Source: Lanius collurio
Lineage: Eukaryota; Chordata; Aves; Passeriformes; Laniidae
DNA length: 64,000 nt
Reading direction: 5' to 3'
Assembly (NCBI GenBank): GCA_020086605.1
Contig: JACBWW010000050.1
Span: 851,933 to 915,932 of the forward strand
Positions 1 to 12,500 of the stretch are shown in pieces (within the stretch, counting starts at the first letter, position 1; every line of letters starts with the position of its first letter). The notes under the pieces are model-generated. The model was not told where the DNA came from, did no database searches, and saw only the letters and a list, made by a program, of their open reading frames with translations. The position numbers and the translations under genes were made by a program.

Positions 1-519
1 GCTGTCATGCTAGTTGTCTTTCATACCAAAAAAATTATTAAAAACCCACAATATCCCCTAATTTTAGCTTAGAAAGGCTGCTGCTGCTTAATTCTAGAGC
101 ACATGTTATAAATTTGAAGTCACTTAGCACTCAATACCAATTAAAAATAGTTCATGATTTGTAAAAGTGAAGCAGTGGCAGTGAAATAACCAATGATTTG
201 TTCAAGAAATTGGCTGGCAGTGGTTGGTATGTTTACAAACTAGTATTTTTATATTAAATATAAGGAGGAAACAAGTCAAAGTACTTCTGCAAAGAAAAAA
301 TGTGTGACCTTCACGTTTCCATACCACAGTACGACTTCTAGAATAAATAGGAACTGCATCTATTTTACTGCAGGGACAGAGCAGTTAATCCAGTTACTCA
401 ACAAGGTTCCTTCCTCACACAGTAATATTTGCCTGTTCCTCTAGTGTCAATTCTCTGTTTGTATTAAAGAATATTTTGATAGCATTAAAAGACTTTGCAC
501 AGTTTGCTGAAGTTAAATG
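1..519. other. AT-rich 3' flank, nothing recognised
   Basis: AT-rich sequence left of the unidentified ORF. I see no repeat family, no canonical minus-strand AATAAA and no coding potential. Confidence 0.5.
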
Positions 520-933
520 CTAACACATACTATCCTCACAGAACTTTGTTATTTCTTCCCATGTCTTTATGGGCATAAATCCTGCAGTCCTTGCTGCAAT
601 TATCATTAATCTTTGCTGTCCTCTACCTGTATGACATTCAGAAACAGGTTCAAAATACTGGGCCAGAATTTCAAGGTGCCTTAAACTGACCTCTAAAATA
701 AGGTCTTGCATTTGAAAGGCCAATTTGCTAAGATACTGGGTTTCATCTCCAAGCTTTTCTGTGCAAACTGAGATGCAAAGAACACATTTAAGCAACTCTG
801 TGCCGAGATCATGGCTTGATACAGATCGAGTGTATGACAGTAGCTCATAATAACTGCTTTTGTGATGTGATTCTGCCCTCCAAAATCTAAGTACATGTAA
901 CAACCTTTGGTTGCCTGTCACTTCAGTTAACAT
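520..933 (-). CDS. Unidentified exon-like ORF beyond the NIBAN1 3' end
   Basis: Minus-strand ORF of 137 codons to a TAG stop at 522-520. It is preceded by a good acceptor (ATTTCTAATGCAG|ATG, AG at 935-934), and a TAA lies in frame just upstream, so an exon starting at 933 is the natural reading. Composition is protein-like and predicted helical (LRFWRAESHHKSSYYELLSY, LAFQMQDLILEVSLRHLEIL). Two strong donors lie inside: CATACAG|GTAGAG (exon 933-627) and TAGAG|GTCAGT. It may therefore be an internal exon rather than a terminal one. Only phase 0 is open across it. I do not recognise the protein; in human the next gene on this side is EDEM3, and it does not look like EDEM3. A chance ORF or old transposon remnant is possible. 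Confidence 0.35.
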   Translation of the reverse strand: MLTEVTGNQRLLHVLRFWRAESHHKSSYYELLSYTRSVSSHDLGTELLKCVLCISVCTEKLGDETQYLSKLAFQMQDLILEVSLRHLEILAQYFEPVSECHTGRGQQRLMIIAARTAGFMPIKTWEEITKFCEDSMC

Positions 934-1437
934 CTGCATTAGAAATTACATTAAATTATTCAGATATTTCAAAACTGTTGCCACTTTTTACATGATTTCC
1001 ACACCTAAAAAGGCCTACAGACCTGGGTAACTCAATGGGAATGGCAGGACTCGGTATTCTGTATTCAATAGCTGTAAGTGAATCTATTTTATGGTGCGAT
1101 ATAAACCAAAAAAAATGTTGCCTAATGGTTATAGTTATTGTAAACATTCTCATCTTTCCCTTCCATAAAATAAAACAAAACAAAATAGCCATAAAGTGCT
1201 CTGGAAAGCTAAACAACCCCGAAGTGCAGAGTGGGACTGAGAAACCTGCTCCCATACTTTCCCCTTTTTAAATACAGCAATAAGAGAAAAAAAAAAATTT
1301 AAATCAGAATATCTGCTTGTCTTTGATATCTGCCAAAACTTGAAAATAATTAAGTAATCAGTTTGCAGAGTTTGCAGTGTGGCTTTTCAGCAATCTACTA
1401 AATCAACTATTTGGTTCTGTTTACTACTAAAAAATGT
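934..1437. other. Spacer between the unidentified ORF and the NIBAN1 3'UTR
   Basis: AT-rich. A possible 49-nt exon-like segment (between TTACAG| and CCCAG|GTCTGT, near 1024-1072, minus) was checked: it joins the 520-933 ORF out of frame, so it is not called. Otherwise empty. Confidence 0.4.
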
Positions 1438-1443
1438 TTTTAT
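1438..1443 (-). terminator. Candidate poly(A) signal AATAAA for NIBAN1
   Basis: Plus-strand TTTATT, i.e. AATAAA on the transcribed strand, about 430 nt after the stop codon. It is the first canonical hexamer downstream. Cleavage would be expected near 1410-1430. Confidence 0.5.
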
Positions 1444-1876
1444 TTTCTGTATACTGCATGCAAACACTAAAAGCCTCCTTGAGTATGTATGTACCAACCA
1501 CCAGAATCACAGCACTACTTGTCAAAACCATGCACTTAAAAGTCAAGAGCATCCCTAGGAACAGCTAAGTTGTTAAAAAAAGTTGATGATAGTTGGGTGT
1601 TTGAAGCATTCAGTGGTCACATTTTCACACTTTTTCTCTAGCTTTAAGAGGGAGCAAATTTGAAGTGACAGATGAGGTTCCTCAGCAGTAATCTGATTTT
1701 AACCGAAAGGAAACCCATCACCCATCCCTCAGGAAGGGATCCGTGGGAAACCTGCAGGAGCTGGGGACACCACAACAAAGCCCATTTCCTCCAGCCCCGA
1801 CCTGAATAATCATTCACAACTGAACAGGCATTACTGGAGTAAGTAGGTCCTGCAGGGCTGGGTGGAAAGCTGCTTT
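1438..1876 (-). other. NIBAN1: NIBAN1 3'UTR (proximal form)
   Basis: Runs from the stop codon to the first AATAAA on the minus strand. It has no long ORF. The true UTR could extend further left if this signal is not the main one, since the human 3'UTR is longer. Confidence 0.55.
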
Positions 1877-3561
1877 TTACTCCTCAGAGTTTTGCTGTGC
1901 AGAACCATCTTCTCGGTGCTCTTCTGGGAGAATCTCTTTTCCTCCTGTGCTTTGAATTCCTTCGTGTGACGATGACTGATCTCCTGGCTCCCCCTCTCGC
2001 CCCCCAGGCTCTGTGTGTGCCGGGCACTCGGCCCTGGGCTGCTCCCGGTGCTGCTGCGGCACCAGGGAGACCGGCTCCAGCAGTCCTGGGCCCGGGTTTG
2101 CTCTATCCAGGATGGGCACGTCCCTCGTGGCTGCAAAGGCAGAAGGGCTCGGAAAGGAGCTCTGTGTCCCTGCCTCCCCCGGGACAGCGTGGATGTTCCC
2201 TGTCCCTTCCTCCCCACATAGCCTTTTGTCTTCCACCGCATTTCCCGTGTGTTCCTCTGGCTGCAACTTGTCACCTCCCGCACCCGTGTACCACACACTT
2301 GGCTTGCTCTCCACCTCTGCCTTTGCTTCCTGAGGCGGAGCCGAGCTCTCCACCAGCCACGGCGCTTGTGCCCCTCTGGGCACGCTCTCCACACCCGTAC
2401 CATCTGTCCCCAGGCTGGCTGAGGACGGTCGCTCCTCCTTTAACTCCACACATTCTGCTGCATCTTCACTCATCTTCTGGCTCACCTGAATTTCTGCCAC
2501 AGCCACTTTGCTCAACTCGTACTTCCCATTATGGTGCTCCTGCAACTTCAGCAGCTCACCCTCACAGACCTCCTTTATGTTTTCAACTGGAGTATCTGCT
2601 GGGATCTCAACTGTCAGCATCAGCAAATCCCTTATCTCGTTCACATCATCAGGGGATTTATAACCCTTTTCCTCCGACTGACTTTCTTTTCCAGGACTAT
2701 CCCCAAAGACTGCTTTCCCTGTCTTTTCATCCTGGGAAACAATCTTTGTCTCAGTAGTCTCATTGCTTTCTTTTTTACTATCCCCTTCAAACCCTGTTCC
2801 TACTGCATTTTCACTCTGAGATAATTTTTCCACAATTTCATTTTCTACCTTGCTTTTCTTTTCTGTACTCCCTAAAATTTCTGTATCTGTTACACTCTCA
2901 GGTGGGGAAGTGGGCTTCATCTCAGGAACTTTTTCCTGTGCTGTGCTTGCTTTCTCAGTGCTGCTGACAAAAGCAGCAGCTGTTACTGTTTGACTCTCTG
3001 AAGTCACCTCTTCCTCTGCTGCTCCTTCAGGTAGCTGAAGTTCTTTTTTAGGGCCGGCTCCAAAATTTTTTACTGCAGTGTCAGTCTCAGAAACTACTTT
3101 CTCCTCCACAGCTTCTTGTTGTGCCTTGAGTTCTCTCTCAGCACTCACTACACACTCTGATTCATTCTCCAATGCGCTTTTTCCCTCTGCAACTCCTTGT
3201 TTAGTGCAGCCAGCCAAAGGGGACTCCTGTTTGTCACCAATGTCTGTAACAGCCACTGCTTCCCTCCTGCTGGCCTGATCGCCAGCTGCACTAACAGAGG
3301 CACTCGCCTCTTTGTCTGGTGACTTTCCCTCATCAGCATCCTTCTCCCACACGATCTTCCCTGTCACGACGAGCGTTTCGTCCCCGTGGCTCTCAGTGTC
3401 CGACCCCTCGGCTCGGGCGGCTGCGGGTGCCTTGGCGGGGGTGCCCTGTGCTGATCCCACAGGAGTCCTCAGCTCCGTCAGGCTGGACACGCTCTCGCAG
3501 GGCACGTTCAGGTTATCCTCAAACAGGTTGTGCTTCTTCAGAACTGCGGCTTCTTTGATCA
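1877..3561 (-). CDS. NIBAN1: NIBAN1 exon 14 (long acidic C-terminal tail and stop)
   Basis: Begins with the split Val, then [16 protein letters not shown] and [15 protein letters not shown], which match human. About 500 residues of low-complexity Glu/Ser/Lys/Thr/Ala-rich sequence follow, ending NSEE and TAA at 1879-1877. The tail is 560 residues against about 370 recalled for human, and its alignment with human beyond the first 40 residues is weak. It is likely disordered and fast-evolving. One island, [19 protein letters not shown], resembles the human stretch SLKALRKLLTASVEVP and may be a conserved short motif. The acceptor is TTTTATTCAG|T. Confidence 0.93.
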
Positions 3562-6500
3562 CTGAATAAAACAGAAACACCAAAATGCTTTGGGAAGGTT
3601 GACAGAGGTACAGGGAAGAATGTACAGTGCTTTCCCAAGTTTGTGTTGTACATTTTCATATTAAAGACAAAAATAATGTTCATTTTCAGCTTCCTTTTAG
3701 TTCACATTTCTTTTCTGGGGATGGGGATGATTTTTTTTGTTTTTGAATAATGGCACTTCAATATTGACCTAAGTGTTTCTGAAGCAGAGGGCCCACAATG
3801 CACAAGGTTAATGCTTCAGTGCAGAAGGATTTACACTGAATATGCCAGTAAAAGTGTGCTGGTTACAATTATTATACTGCTGTTTTGGAACAGGAGTGCC
3901 TATGGTCTATGAAAACATCCCGTGCAGTACATCTGCTTGTCTTTTATCCAGGGTATAGACAGACAGGTATATATAGGGAGATAAAAGTATTTTTTAAGTA
4001 TTTATATATATATAATATTTATTAAGAATAGTTTCGTTTTCTGACGCAGAAGCAGAGAGATCTGCAAGGAATATTGCAATGGCATCAGTGAGTAATGGAA
4101 ACTGCATACAGCAGTTCATTTCATTTGAGGAAATTAATCTCTGTTGCCATTAGTCTTTGCAATTCTCTTAGTCTTGCAATTGGCATAGTCTTGCCATTTA
4201 ATCATCACCAGGTCTTTGCAAGTAAGGACAGAATTTCCCTCCTTGGCCCAAGGAATTGAGATCAAGTGAAGTTGCCGTAATTCCATTTTGTTAGAAAAAG
4301 GCTTGTGCCAAGCCATCACTCTGGGTTCCATGGGTTTAGTAAAGCTGCCCCATAACTCAGATTTTAGGGCTTGCAACACATCTTCAGCGAGCCAAACGAA
4401 AAAACACTGTAGGGATGTAACCACCAGTGTTGGGGAAAGTGGGACAGGAACAGCCAGGTGAGGACTCTGGGAAGCTCTGAAGAACAGCTCATGGGCCACA
4501 GGCTGCAATGTTATTCCTGACCCCTCGAGAATGTTCTCACCTTTCAGGGCCTCTTCAAGCAGCATCTGATATAAAATCTCTTCATACACGTTCTCTACTT
4601 GGATCACACTCGTGTAATCAGCAAAAATGTATTGCTCATATTTCTGCAGCTCCTGTGCAGGTAGGGAAGAAAGGAACAGATGGAGAAAAGTGAGGGATTC
4701 TGAGTCCTACTGCAACCAAATAGCTTGGAGATGCCATGGAGCAGGTCTTGCAACACCCCATGACAGCTCCTGGGCTGCACTGTTTGAACTATGACTCCAT
4801 GAGCTACTTGTGTCCATAATCAAATACATCTTTATCAAACAGTGTTCCTTGCAGTGTAACCACAGTTAAAAGCACTACAGATCAGTGCCTGCTGAAACAA
4901 ACAGCTGCTGAGGAAATGCCTCACAACTTGTTTGTCCAAGGAGGCAAATCCATGGTGCATGGGAGACGTGGGGTTTGGTTTTGTTTTTCTAATAGGTGTG
5001 TAACACTTTGAGCTCACTGATTTATACCCAACAGGCTGTCTAGACAATAACTGAATCATTATTATTAGGTAGCTTCTTGGTGGTCTATAAAAAGTAAATT
5101 AAGAGACCTCTGCCCACTTCTAAAGGAGGCACCTACATATAAACACCTGGAGGTTTCAAGTGAAAGGTCAGGACTTGGTGGGGCCTGGCAGCTGTGCCAC
5201 ACTTTGGTTTCTAGAGCTGGCTGCCCATTTCTGCAGAGGCACAAACACAAAAGGCTGATGGGAAACTAAACAGGGCTTGTGGAAGTTTGCTCCACCATTG
5301 CTTCCTCTGTGACAAGAGACATGAGGTGTCTGCACACATAATCCAGGTGATGAAATGCTTGTCCCTGTGCACAAACATCCTGTCTTGAAGGTACTGCTGA
5401 CACTACAAGAGGCTGTTACTTTGGGAATCCTAAGGAAAGGAGACTGATGTACAGAAGAGACAGATTTTAAATATATTCTTGAACGTTGTAAATTTTAACA
5501 ATCCACACTAAAAGACTTGCAAGTGTAATTTGGCAAGATGCTTGGTTTTAAAGTTGTTTCTGAACCTGAAACAAGCTGAGAGCATAACCAAGAGCAGCAC
5601 ACTGGGGGTGAGAGCTTACAGCCAACAGGAACAGATGAACATCCACAAAAACAGAAGAGCAGGAGGCAGGATGGCTTGGGGCCATCCCCTTTCAGCAGGC
5701 ACAGGACAAGGCAGGAGGGTGCCCAGCGCTTTCAGAGGGTTCAGACTATTCATTCTGAGACCAGGTGAACAGCATTCCAATCAACTCTGCTGCAGCCACA
5801 CAGATACCACCCAACACCTCCACCAGACTGGTGTTTGCTGACTGAACGTGCCCTGTGTGATTAGGAGAACAGAGATGGTCTCTGTGATTATTCCCTGACT
5901 GTTGTGCAACACTTGCACTGAACACCACTGACAGCAAGGGCTGTCTCCTGCTGAAGGAGTTAAGCACAGGCTGGGCACAGTCCCAGCCATGCCTCTGACT
6001 GTTGCTGCAGAGGAATGAACAAAAGGCTCAGCTCATCTCTGCCTCCCAACTGTCCAGAGGAACTCAGTTTCAGGGACTTCAGATCTCTAGGGAAGGAATG
6101 AACCTAGGGATGGGCATAGGACTGCAACTGCCTTTGAGAAAGCAAGGTGCACACAGTGTCCCTGTTTCCTGACATCTTCCTTGGGCTCCACACCTACCCA
6201 ACCCACGGAGTGGCAAATCTAAGCACTGAGCAGGCAGGAAATCTGCACAATTCTCTGAGAGAAAACAGCTTGACAGTGTTAAGGACTTACTGCCAAGGTG
6301 CTGTTCCTCCCCTGCTTTTCATTATTGTTTTTGGGGGTTTTTAGTCACAGACACCTACTGGTTTGCATGTTGAAGCCAGTGTCTTCTGCATTGTGGGCAA
6401 GGTAATCTGCACCAGTGCCTCTTGGAATATCTTCTTGCGGATGGTGCTGCTGTCGTAGTCATATTGCTGCCAAAACACACCAGAAAGAAACAAGCCCACA

Positions 6501-9500
6501 CGTGCCTGGGGTTATTCACCACTCCCACAGGGAACTGGTTCCTGTCAGCCTGTAGCTGCTGCATCCCAGGTGCACAGGGGTTTGAATGGCCATGCAGGTT
6601 AGTCCAGCTTTTACAAAACCACTCTAAAATCCACTGTTCTGGGATCTCTTTTCCTTCATTAAACTCTTAGGCTAGAAACAGTGCCCGATTGCCCTCCCCA
6701 GGTGTTTCAGCACTGCCTTTTCTGAGAGTAACAAATTCTAGCGGCAGGCTAATTATGAAGTTAATTAAAAATTATTTATCCAGATCCACAGCATATTAAC
6801 AATCTGGTTTACCAACAATTAAAGGGACTGCACATGCAAATACTTTTCTAAGTGTTTGCCCAGAACTAGGTTTTATCCCCCAAATGAGAACTTTGCTTAG
6901 TGTCACCAAATCAGTATTTTCAGCTGGATGGTAAAAGGTTATCTTCTTTCAAATATGGAGGTATATTAATATAAAATATATTCTCTGTTTCCAAAAAGGC
7001 AGCCTGCAAATGTGCTACATGACATTTACCTTCAGCACTCTCAGCTTGACTTTTTCAATGGTTGTTGCAACTTTGGCCGAGTCTGCCTGGCGGCTTGGAG
7101 AGAACAACTGCTCAAAAGTATAAACTGCATTTTCCATCAGCTAAAAACAGTCATTAAAATAAATCTGTTAAAGACCAGCAACATCAATTTCCTGCAAACA
7201 TGATAAGTGTAATTGTTAATTTGTGTTTCTGAGAAGGTGCTCTGAAGAGCAACATGCACTGAAATGCTGAAATAACTAAATAAAATTAAAGCTGTGGTAT
7301 CATTATCATCCTGTCACAGCTTTCTTTTACAGATTTGATCTCATGTCACCATCCAAACTGATGGTGACAGAGCCAAAATGTAGAATTGATTATCTTTGTA
7401 TACAGACTACAGTCAAAACTCATTATCCCTAATAAGAAGACTCTCATTGACTCTTATCATTAATCATTAATCATTAATAAACAGTATTTAATAATAGTAT
7501 TTACTAATACTGGACATAATTTTCAGTAGCTTTCATTATAATACAAACAATAATCAGCAAAAACTGCACAGAGTGCAACCATTTGTCACAAAATTATGCT
7601 AAACTGGCATTTACCGTATTTTCAGCTTATCCCGAGATAATGTAAGAATATTATGCCCCTACTCTGAAGATATTTCAGACAAACAGTTTTGCAAGCACTA
7701 AATGAGTCTATTTAAAGAAGCTTTGCCTTTTCTTTAGCTGTTCCCATTCAAATTTTAACATTTTCCTATTGGAGAAGTACAGGGAGATATGCAGGGGGGC
7801 CATTCCTTCAGCCAGTTGAGCACCGTGCTCCCAGATTTCCTGAAATTGGCCACTAGAGGATGCCAAGCTCCCAAGGCAAGGAATCCTGCTCCACCTTCCA
7901 CCCGAGGTATATTTTAGCCAAATACTACACCAACACAGACATGTCTGATTTTATTTATTTATGAATAAATGTCCATGGACACAAAGGGTAACAAGTCAAT
8001 ATTATTATGAGGAAAATATCTGCCTTTTAAAGAGGCATGCAATAACAGCATGTTTAGAAAAACTCATGCTATAATTTAACTTATTTCCTGTTAATTTTGA
8101 CTCACATTCTGTTCAGGAAAAAAATGACTTCTTGGTTTGTATGGGATTTATTTTCTGTCTACCTCTTTTGTATTGACTCATGGTCTTCACTGAATGAAAG
8201 ACACTTTATTTGGCAGCATTTTGGAATGGTCCCCCCTGAAAGACCCAGACATGAAATCAGAATTTTATTTCTGAATAATTCCTTGGCTGCTGGTCTTGGC
8301 TGTATTCAGAAGAGCTGCTTTTAGGAAAACCCTATCCCAGCACTGCCCTAGACACTTGTTTTCCATAATCATAACTCCCACTCCATAGACCTGGACCAGC
8401 TCCATTTCACAAGATTATTGAGCAGATTATTAAGTTTCCCAAATACAGATTAAAATCATAGGGTTCAATTTAGAGCTCCAAGACCAAATGTGTCTTGTGA
8501 TCTGGCAACTGAAATCAGTCTGCTGGCCAGCTACTCAGAGATTTCTGGCCAGGCATCCAGGAAGAATCCAGGCAAAGCAGAGTTACAGCCTATATCAACA
8601 CACACAAGAGGGGACAAAGAGGTGGAGTTCAGTTTTCATCTGGGATGACATTGTCATCTCCACCAGTGCCCTGAAAAGTGAGGGTGGATAAAGCACCTAC
8701 ACCCTGACACATCGTCTGTCTCCAAGTTCCTAACATTAATTGCTTTTCTTTATATTAGTGAGAAAATCAACTACCAAGGAGGAGACATTCCATTTTGGAA
8801 AAACACTTTTAAGAGCCTTCCTGAAAAATCGAGCCTTGAGAGTGGGAATCAGGTGAGTTTTAGCTAGTCCACTGGTTTCACACAACTTCCTCGGGTGCTG
8901 AGACACTGGGGATTCAGAACCTGAAAGTTCAGGGAAACAGATAATCCATCCAAAATTTTCATGCCTTGCTGAACGGCTCACACACACAGAGCCTCACAAA
9001 TGTAAGTGTCAAGCAGCTTCTAGCTGGTTTTCTCAGGTTTTGTTATCTGTACCTTGCCTAAGAGACACTCTGGGGCTCTTTCTGCAGCTTCTATCAAGAT
9101 CACTTTGAAGTAGATTAGCAGGACAAACCTAACCTGTTCTCCCAGGAGGAAAAACTGGATTTTACAGTACCTCTTGCATGAAGTTCTGTGTCCTCTGAAT
9201 CACAAAATCAATGTGATAGACCTTGAAGCGATTCTTGAGGTCCTGCAGGAGCTCATGGAGCAGGTTCACTTTCAGATAGCAGGGCTCCATTTTCACCGAG
9301 TTGAAGGGCAGGGTCATGAGCTGATCCACGTTCTGCATTCCCATGCAGGTTTTGAGAGAAAGCAACCAGAGGTGAATTTTTAATAGAGAATGTAACAATT
9401 TGGCCTTATCCCAAATTCTGGTATCTGCACTCCAGTTACACAAATACCACAAGACTTTCTAAATGACAAAACCAAGTGCTCATGTGCTTCTACCTGGGAA

Positions 9501-12500
9501 AGCAAATCCTGCTGCCAGCCAAGCTCTAGCCAGAATGTCTCTGTGCTGATATAAAGGCTCCAACTCTGTTTTGTCTTACCTCCTTTAGCCTGGTCATGTC
9601 ATTGGTCTTCTGGAAGTCCTGGATGATTTCGTTCACTTCCTGATCAAAAAGCGAGCGCACTTCCATGAATCCGGAACTGACGGGGCCCATGAGCTCCTCC
9701 AGGATGGAGGTGAGAAATGGCTGGATATTCTCTGTGCAGCACTTCTGGGCAGGCTCAGAAACGCTGGCTGGAGGGTCACAAAGGTCAATGGTTCCATTTA
9801 GAGAAAGAGTGAACAAAGTAATTGGAACTTATCTCTTTATAGTTAATTCAATGATTTAATATTTTTCTTTGGAGTCACACCTCCACAGAGGTGATGAGGG
9901 TGTGAAAGGAGCCCACAGCTTTATGAGTGACAATGAAAACTCTTCTTCCAAGCCTCACCTAAGCAAACACTGGCAACTGGGGGCGCCGTGAGAGTGAAGG
10001 AAAGGGCAGCTCTGACCAGCTATTTACTAATTTATTTGCCAGTTTAAGGAACACCAATAACACTTTGCCTGCTCTTTACATTCCTTTTTATATTCATAAC
10101 AAAATTATGATTACTTCACATTAATTAAAAAAACACCTAAGAAACCCTTTGGCTTAAATATTCTCTGGTAGCCCATGGACTTGTCATATAACCAGAACCT
10201 ATTTCTGTGGTGCATTCCTAGAGATCAGGTCAAAACCACTCCACTTTTAATTATGCTCAAGTGACCTCTATCTTCATTACCTAAGGCTCTGCAAGTGAAA
10301 ATGAAAGCAGAATTAACAATTGTGATCAGGATACTCAAAACCTGTCAGCTCCAATTTGAGAAGACCTGGTACTTTCACAGACACAGTGGCCACGGGTATC
10401 AGTTCCCGTCAAAGGCAGCAGAGGCTCGTTTGTGTTCTGAAAATTGGTGTCTCCAGTTGCATTTCTCAAAACACACAAGGATTTCAGAACAAGCACATCT
10501 GGTAATCTGAGCAACACCAAGGGAAACACTGGAGAATTGCTCTGAAGCACAGCTGTTCCTCCACTAACCTTTGATTTTTCCAGCTAAGAAGTTCTTGGAG
10601 TTCAGAATCTGATCCATGTCTGAACGAATGGTCCCTTCAAGAGTTTTTGCAAATTCTCTACATTCTTCTTTCAAGGTATTTAATCCTTCTGCCACCTGCT
10701 GCTGGACTAAGCCATAGGTTTCCTCTACGATCTGGACCCAAATCAAATTGAGAAGCAGAGATCAGAATCAGCACCCACAGAGAGCTGCTATGAGCAACAG
10801 CTACTCTGCAAGTGTCAGTCCTTACCCCAAACCAGGCCCGTTTCCTGTCATTCCTCTTTCCCTTCATTTTAGGCAGGATCATTGTTTGGAGGTTAGGCAG
10901 CAGCTCCTCCATCACCAGGTTGCTCAGGATCTGTATGGTCAGGAGATGCAGATGACAAGTTCACACCCCGTTCTGAAGGCTGAGCACTGCAGCACAGAGT
11001 GATGTGTGCAGGCAGTGGCTCAGCTGTCCCTCCCAGCTGCCAGGAATTACCCAGGGAGGCTTTGTACTCTCTCTGCCTAGATTTGAACTGCAACTCCTTC
11101 CTTACCTGTCCCACTCAAATGCACCAAATAAATATGCAAGACTTAATATCATCTGATTTTGGGAGTCTAGGCCTCCTTTTCCATGTTTTTATTTATAGAC
11201 ACTGTCTCTGCCTTGGGAAAGCTGCACCAACAGCTCAGCACAGTTCACATTCAGGATCACATCCCTGCTGTACCCAGCTGCTGGCTGAGCCAATACAGAG
11301 TGCAAAAACACCCCTCAACTTTCCATTTTCATCATGCCAGGGCTTTTTCATTTGTGTGAGTGCTTCCAGACACTGCACCTCATGTATTACAGCTGTCAGA
11401 GGGATCTCAGGCATGCACCAACACCAGCAGAGGGAAATGGCAGGAACTAGAGCAGCACAAATAAAGAAGGGCTCTGACTGCAGCCCAGTGTAAAACAGGG
11501 CATAAACAGCCCCTGCAGAAATAGAACACACAATACCCTGCTGTAATATACCTCCAATATACCTCCAGTATGCAATACACTTCTACTGTAGTTTCATTTA
11601 AGCACTTAGAGATAATGCCACAGAAGCACTTCAGATTCAGCTCTGCTGACTCAAGTATCTGTCAAAAGAAATTCACTAATTCAGGTCCTTAACCAATGGC
11701 TCCCTTAAGAAAGATCTCATGAATAACCCAAGCTATCACAAGTAATAAACGTGACAACAGATCAAACAGATTTAGGAGCTAAGGGAAAGGCATGAAGCTA
11801 TGTCAGGGGAGGGTTAGGTTGGCTATCAGGGAAAGGTTCTTCCCCCAGAGGGTGCTGGCACTGCCCAGGCTCCCCAGGGAATGGGCACGGCCCCGAGGCT
11901 GCCAGAGCTCCAGGAGCTCTGTTTGGGCAGCGCTGCCAGGGATGCCCAGGGTGGGGTTGTTGGGGTGTCTGTGCAGGGCCAGGGCTTGGACTGGATGGTC
12001 CCTGTGGGTCCCTTCCAGCTCAGGATATTCTGTGATTCCATGATTTTATATTGTGAAGAATCGTGAGTTTTCTGGGAATGTTTTTAGGGCATTGGTGGAT
12101 CTTCCCTCAGGTGCCTGGGCTTGTGCTCCCACTCCAGCCATGCTGCAGCCCCAGTGTGCACTGACACTTCAGGGACTCGGCCACCACAAAGGAGTGTCAG
12201 CAAATACATTTCTAGGCATTCTGCAGGGACTTTTACAGCAACAAATTGCAGCCTGCTTGCTCCAAACCACTCACTTCACTTAGCTTGGATATTTGCCTAA
12301 AATAAATATTATGTTTGGTCCAAGCAGTCCATGAGAACACACTATACTTACAGAATGAATTATTGCTAAGAAGATAATAGTGGAACTAGGCTGGATGTCT
12401 TCTGATTACAGCTCTCTTGAGGTATATGGGTTATGAGTAAGTTGTTGGCAAGCAATAGGAAAAATAGAACATAAAATGAAACTAGCACCATAATAGCTCC

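Noticed and set aside
1024..1072. Possible 49-nt minus-strand exon upstream of the 520-933 ORF
   Set aside because: Ends in phase 2, whereas the 520-933 ORF is open only in phase 0; joining them gives an immediate stop.
1897..2757. 286-codon plus-strand ORF opposite NIBAN1 exon 14
   Set aside because: It is the antisense shadow of a biased Glu/Ser/Lys-rich coding exon; the Pro/Leu/Ser-rich translation follows from that bias and shows no family motif.
4134..4607. 157-codon minus-strand ORF containing exon 13
   Set aside because: Only its first part is exon 13. The rest is read-through past a clear GTGAGA donor into intron 13.
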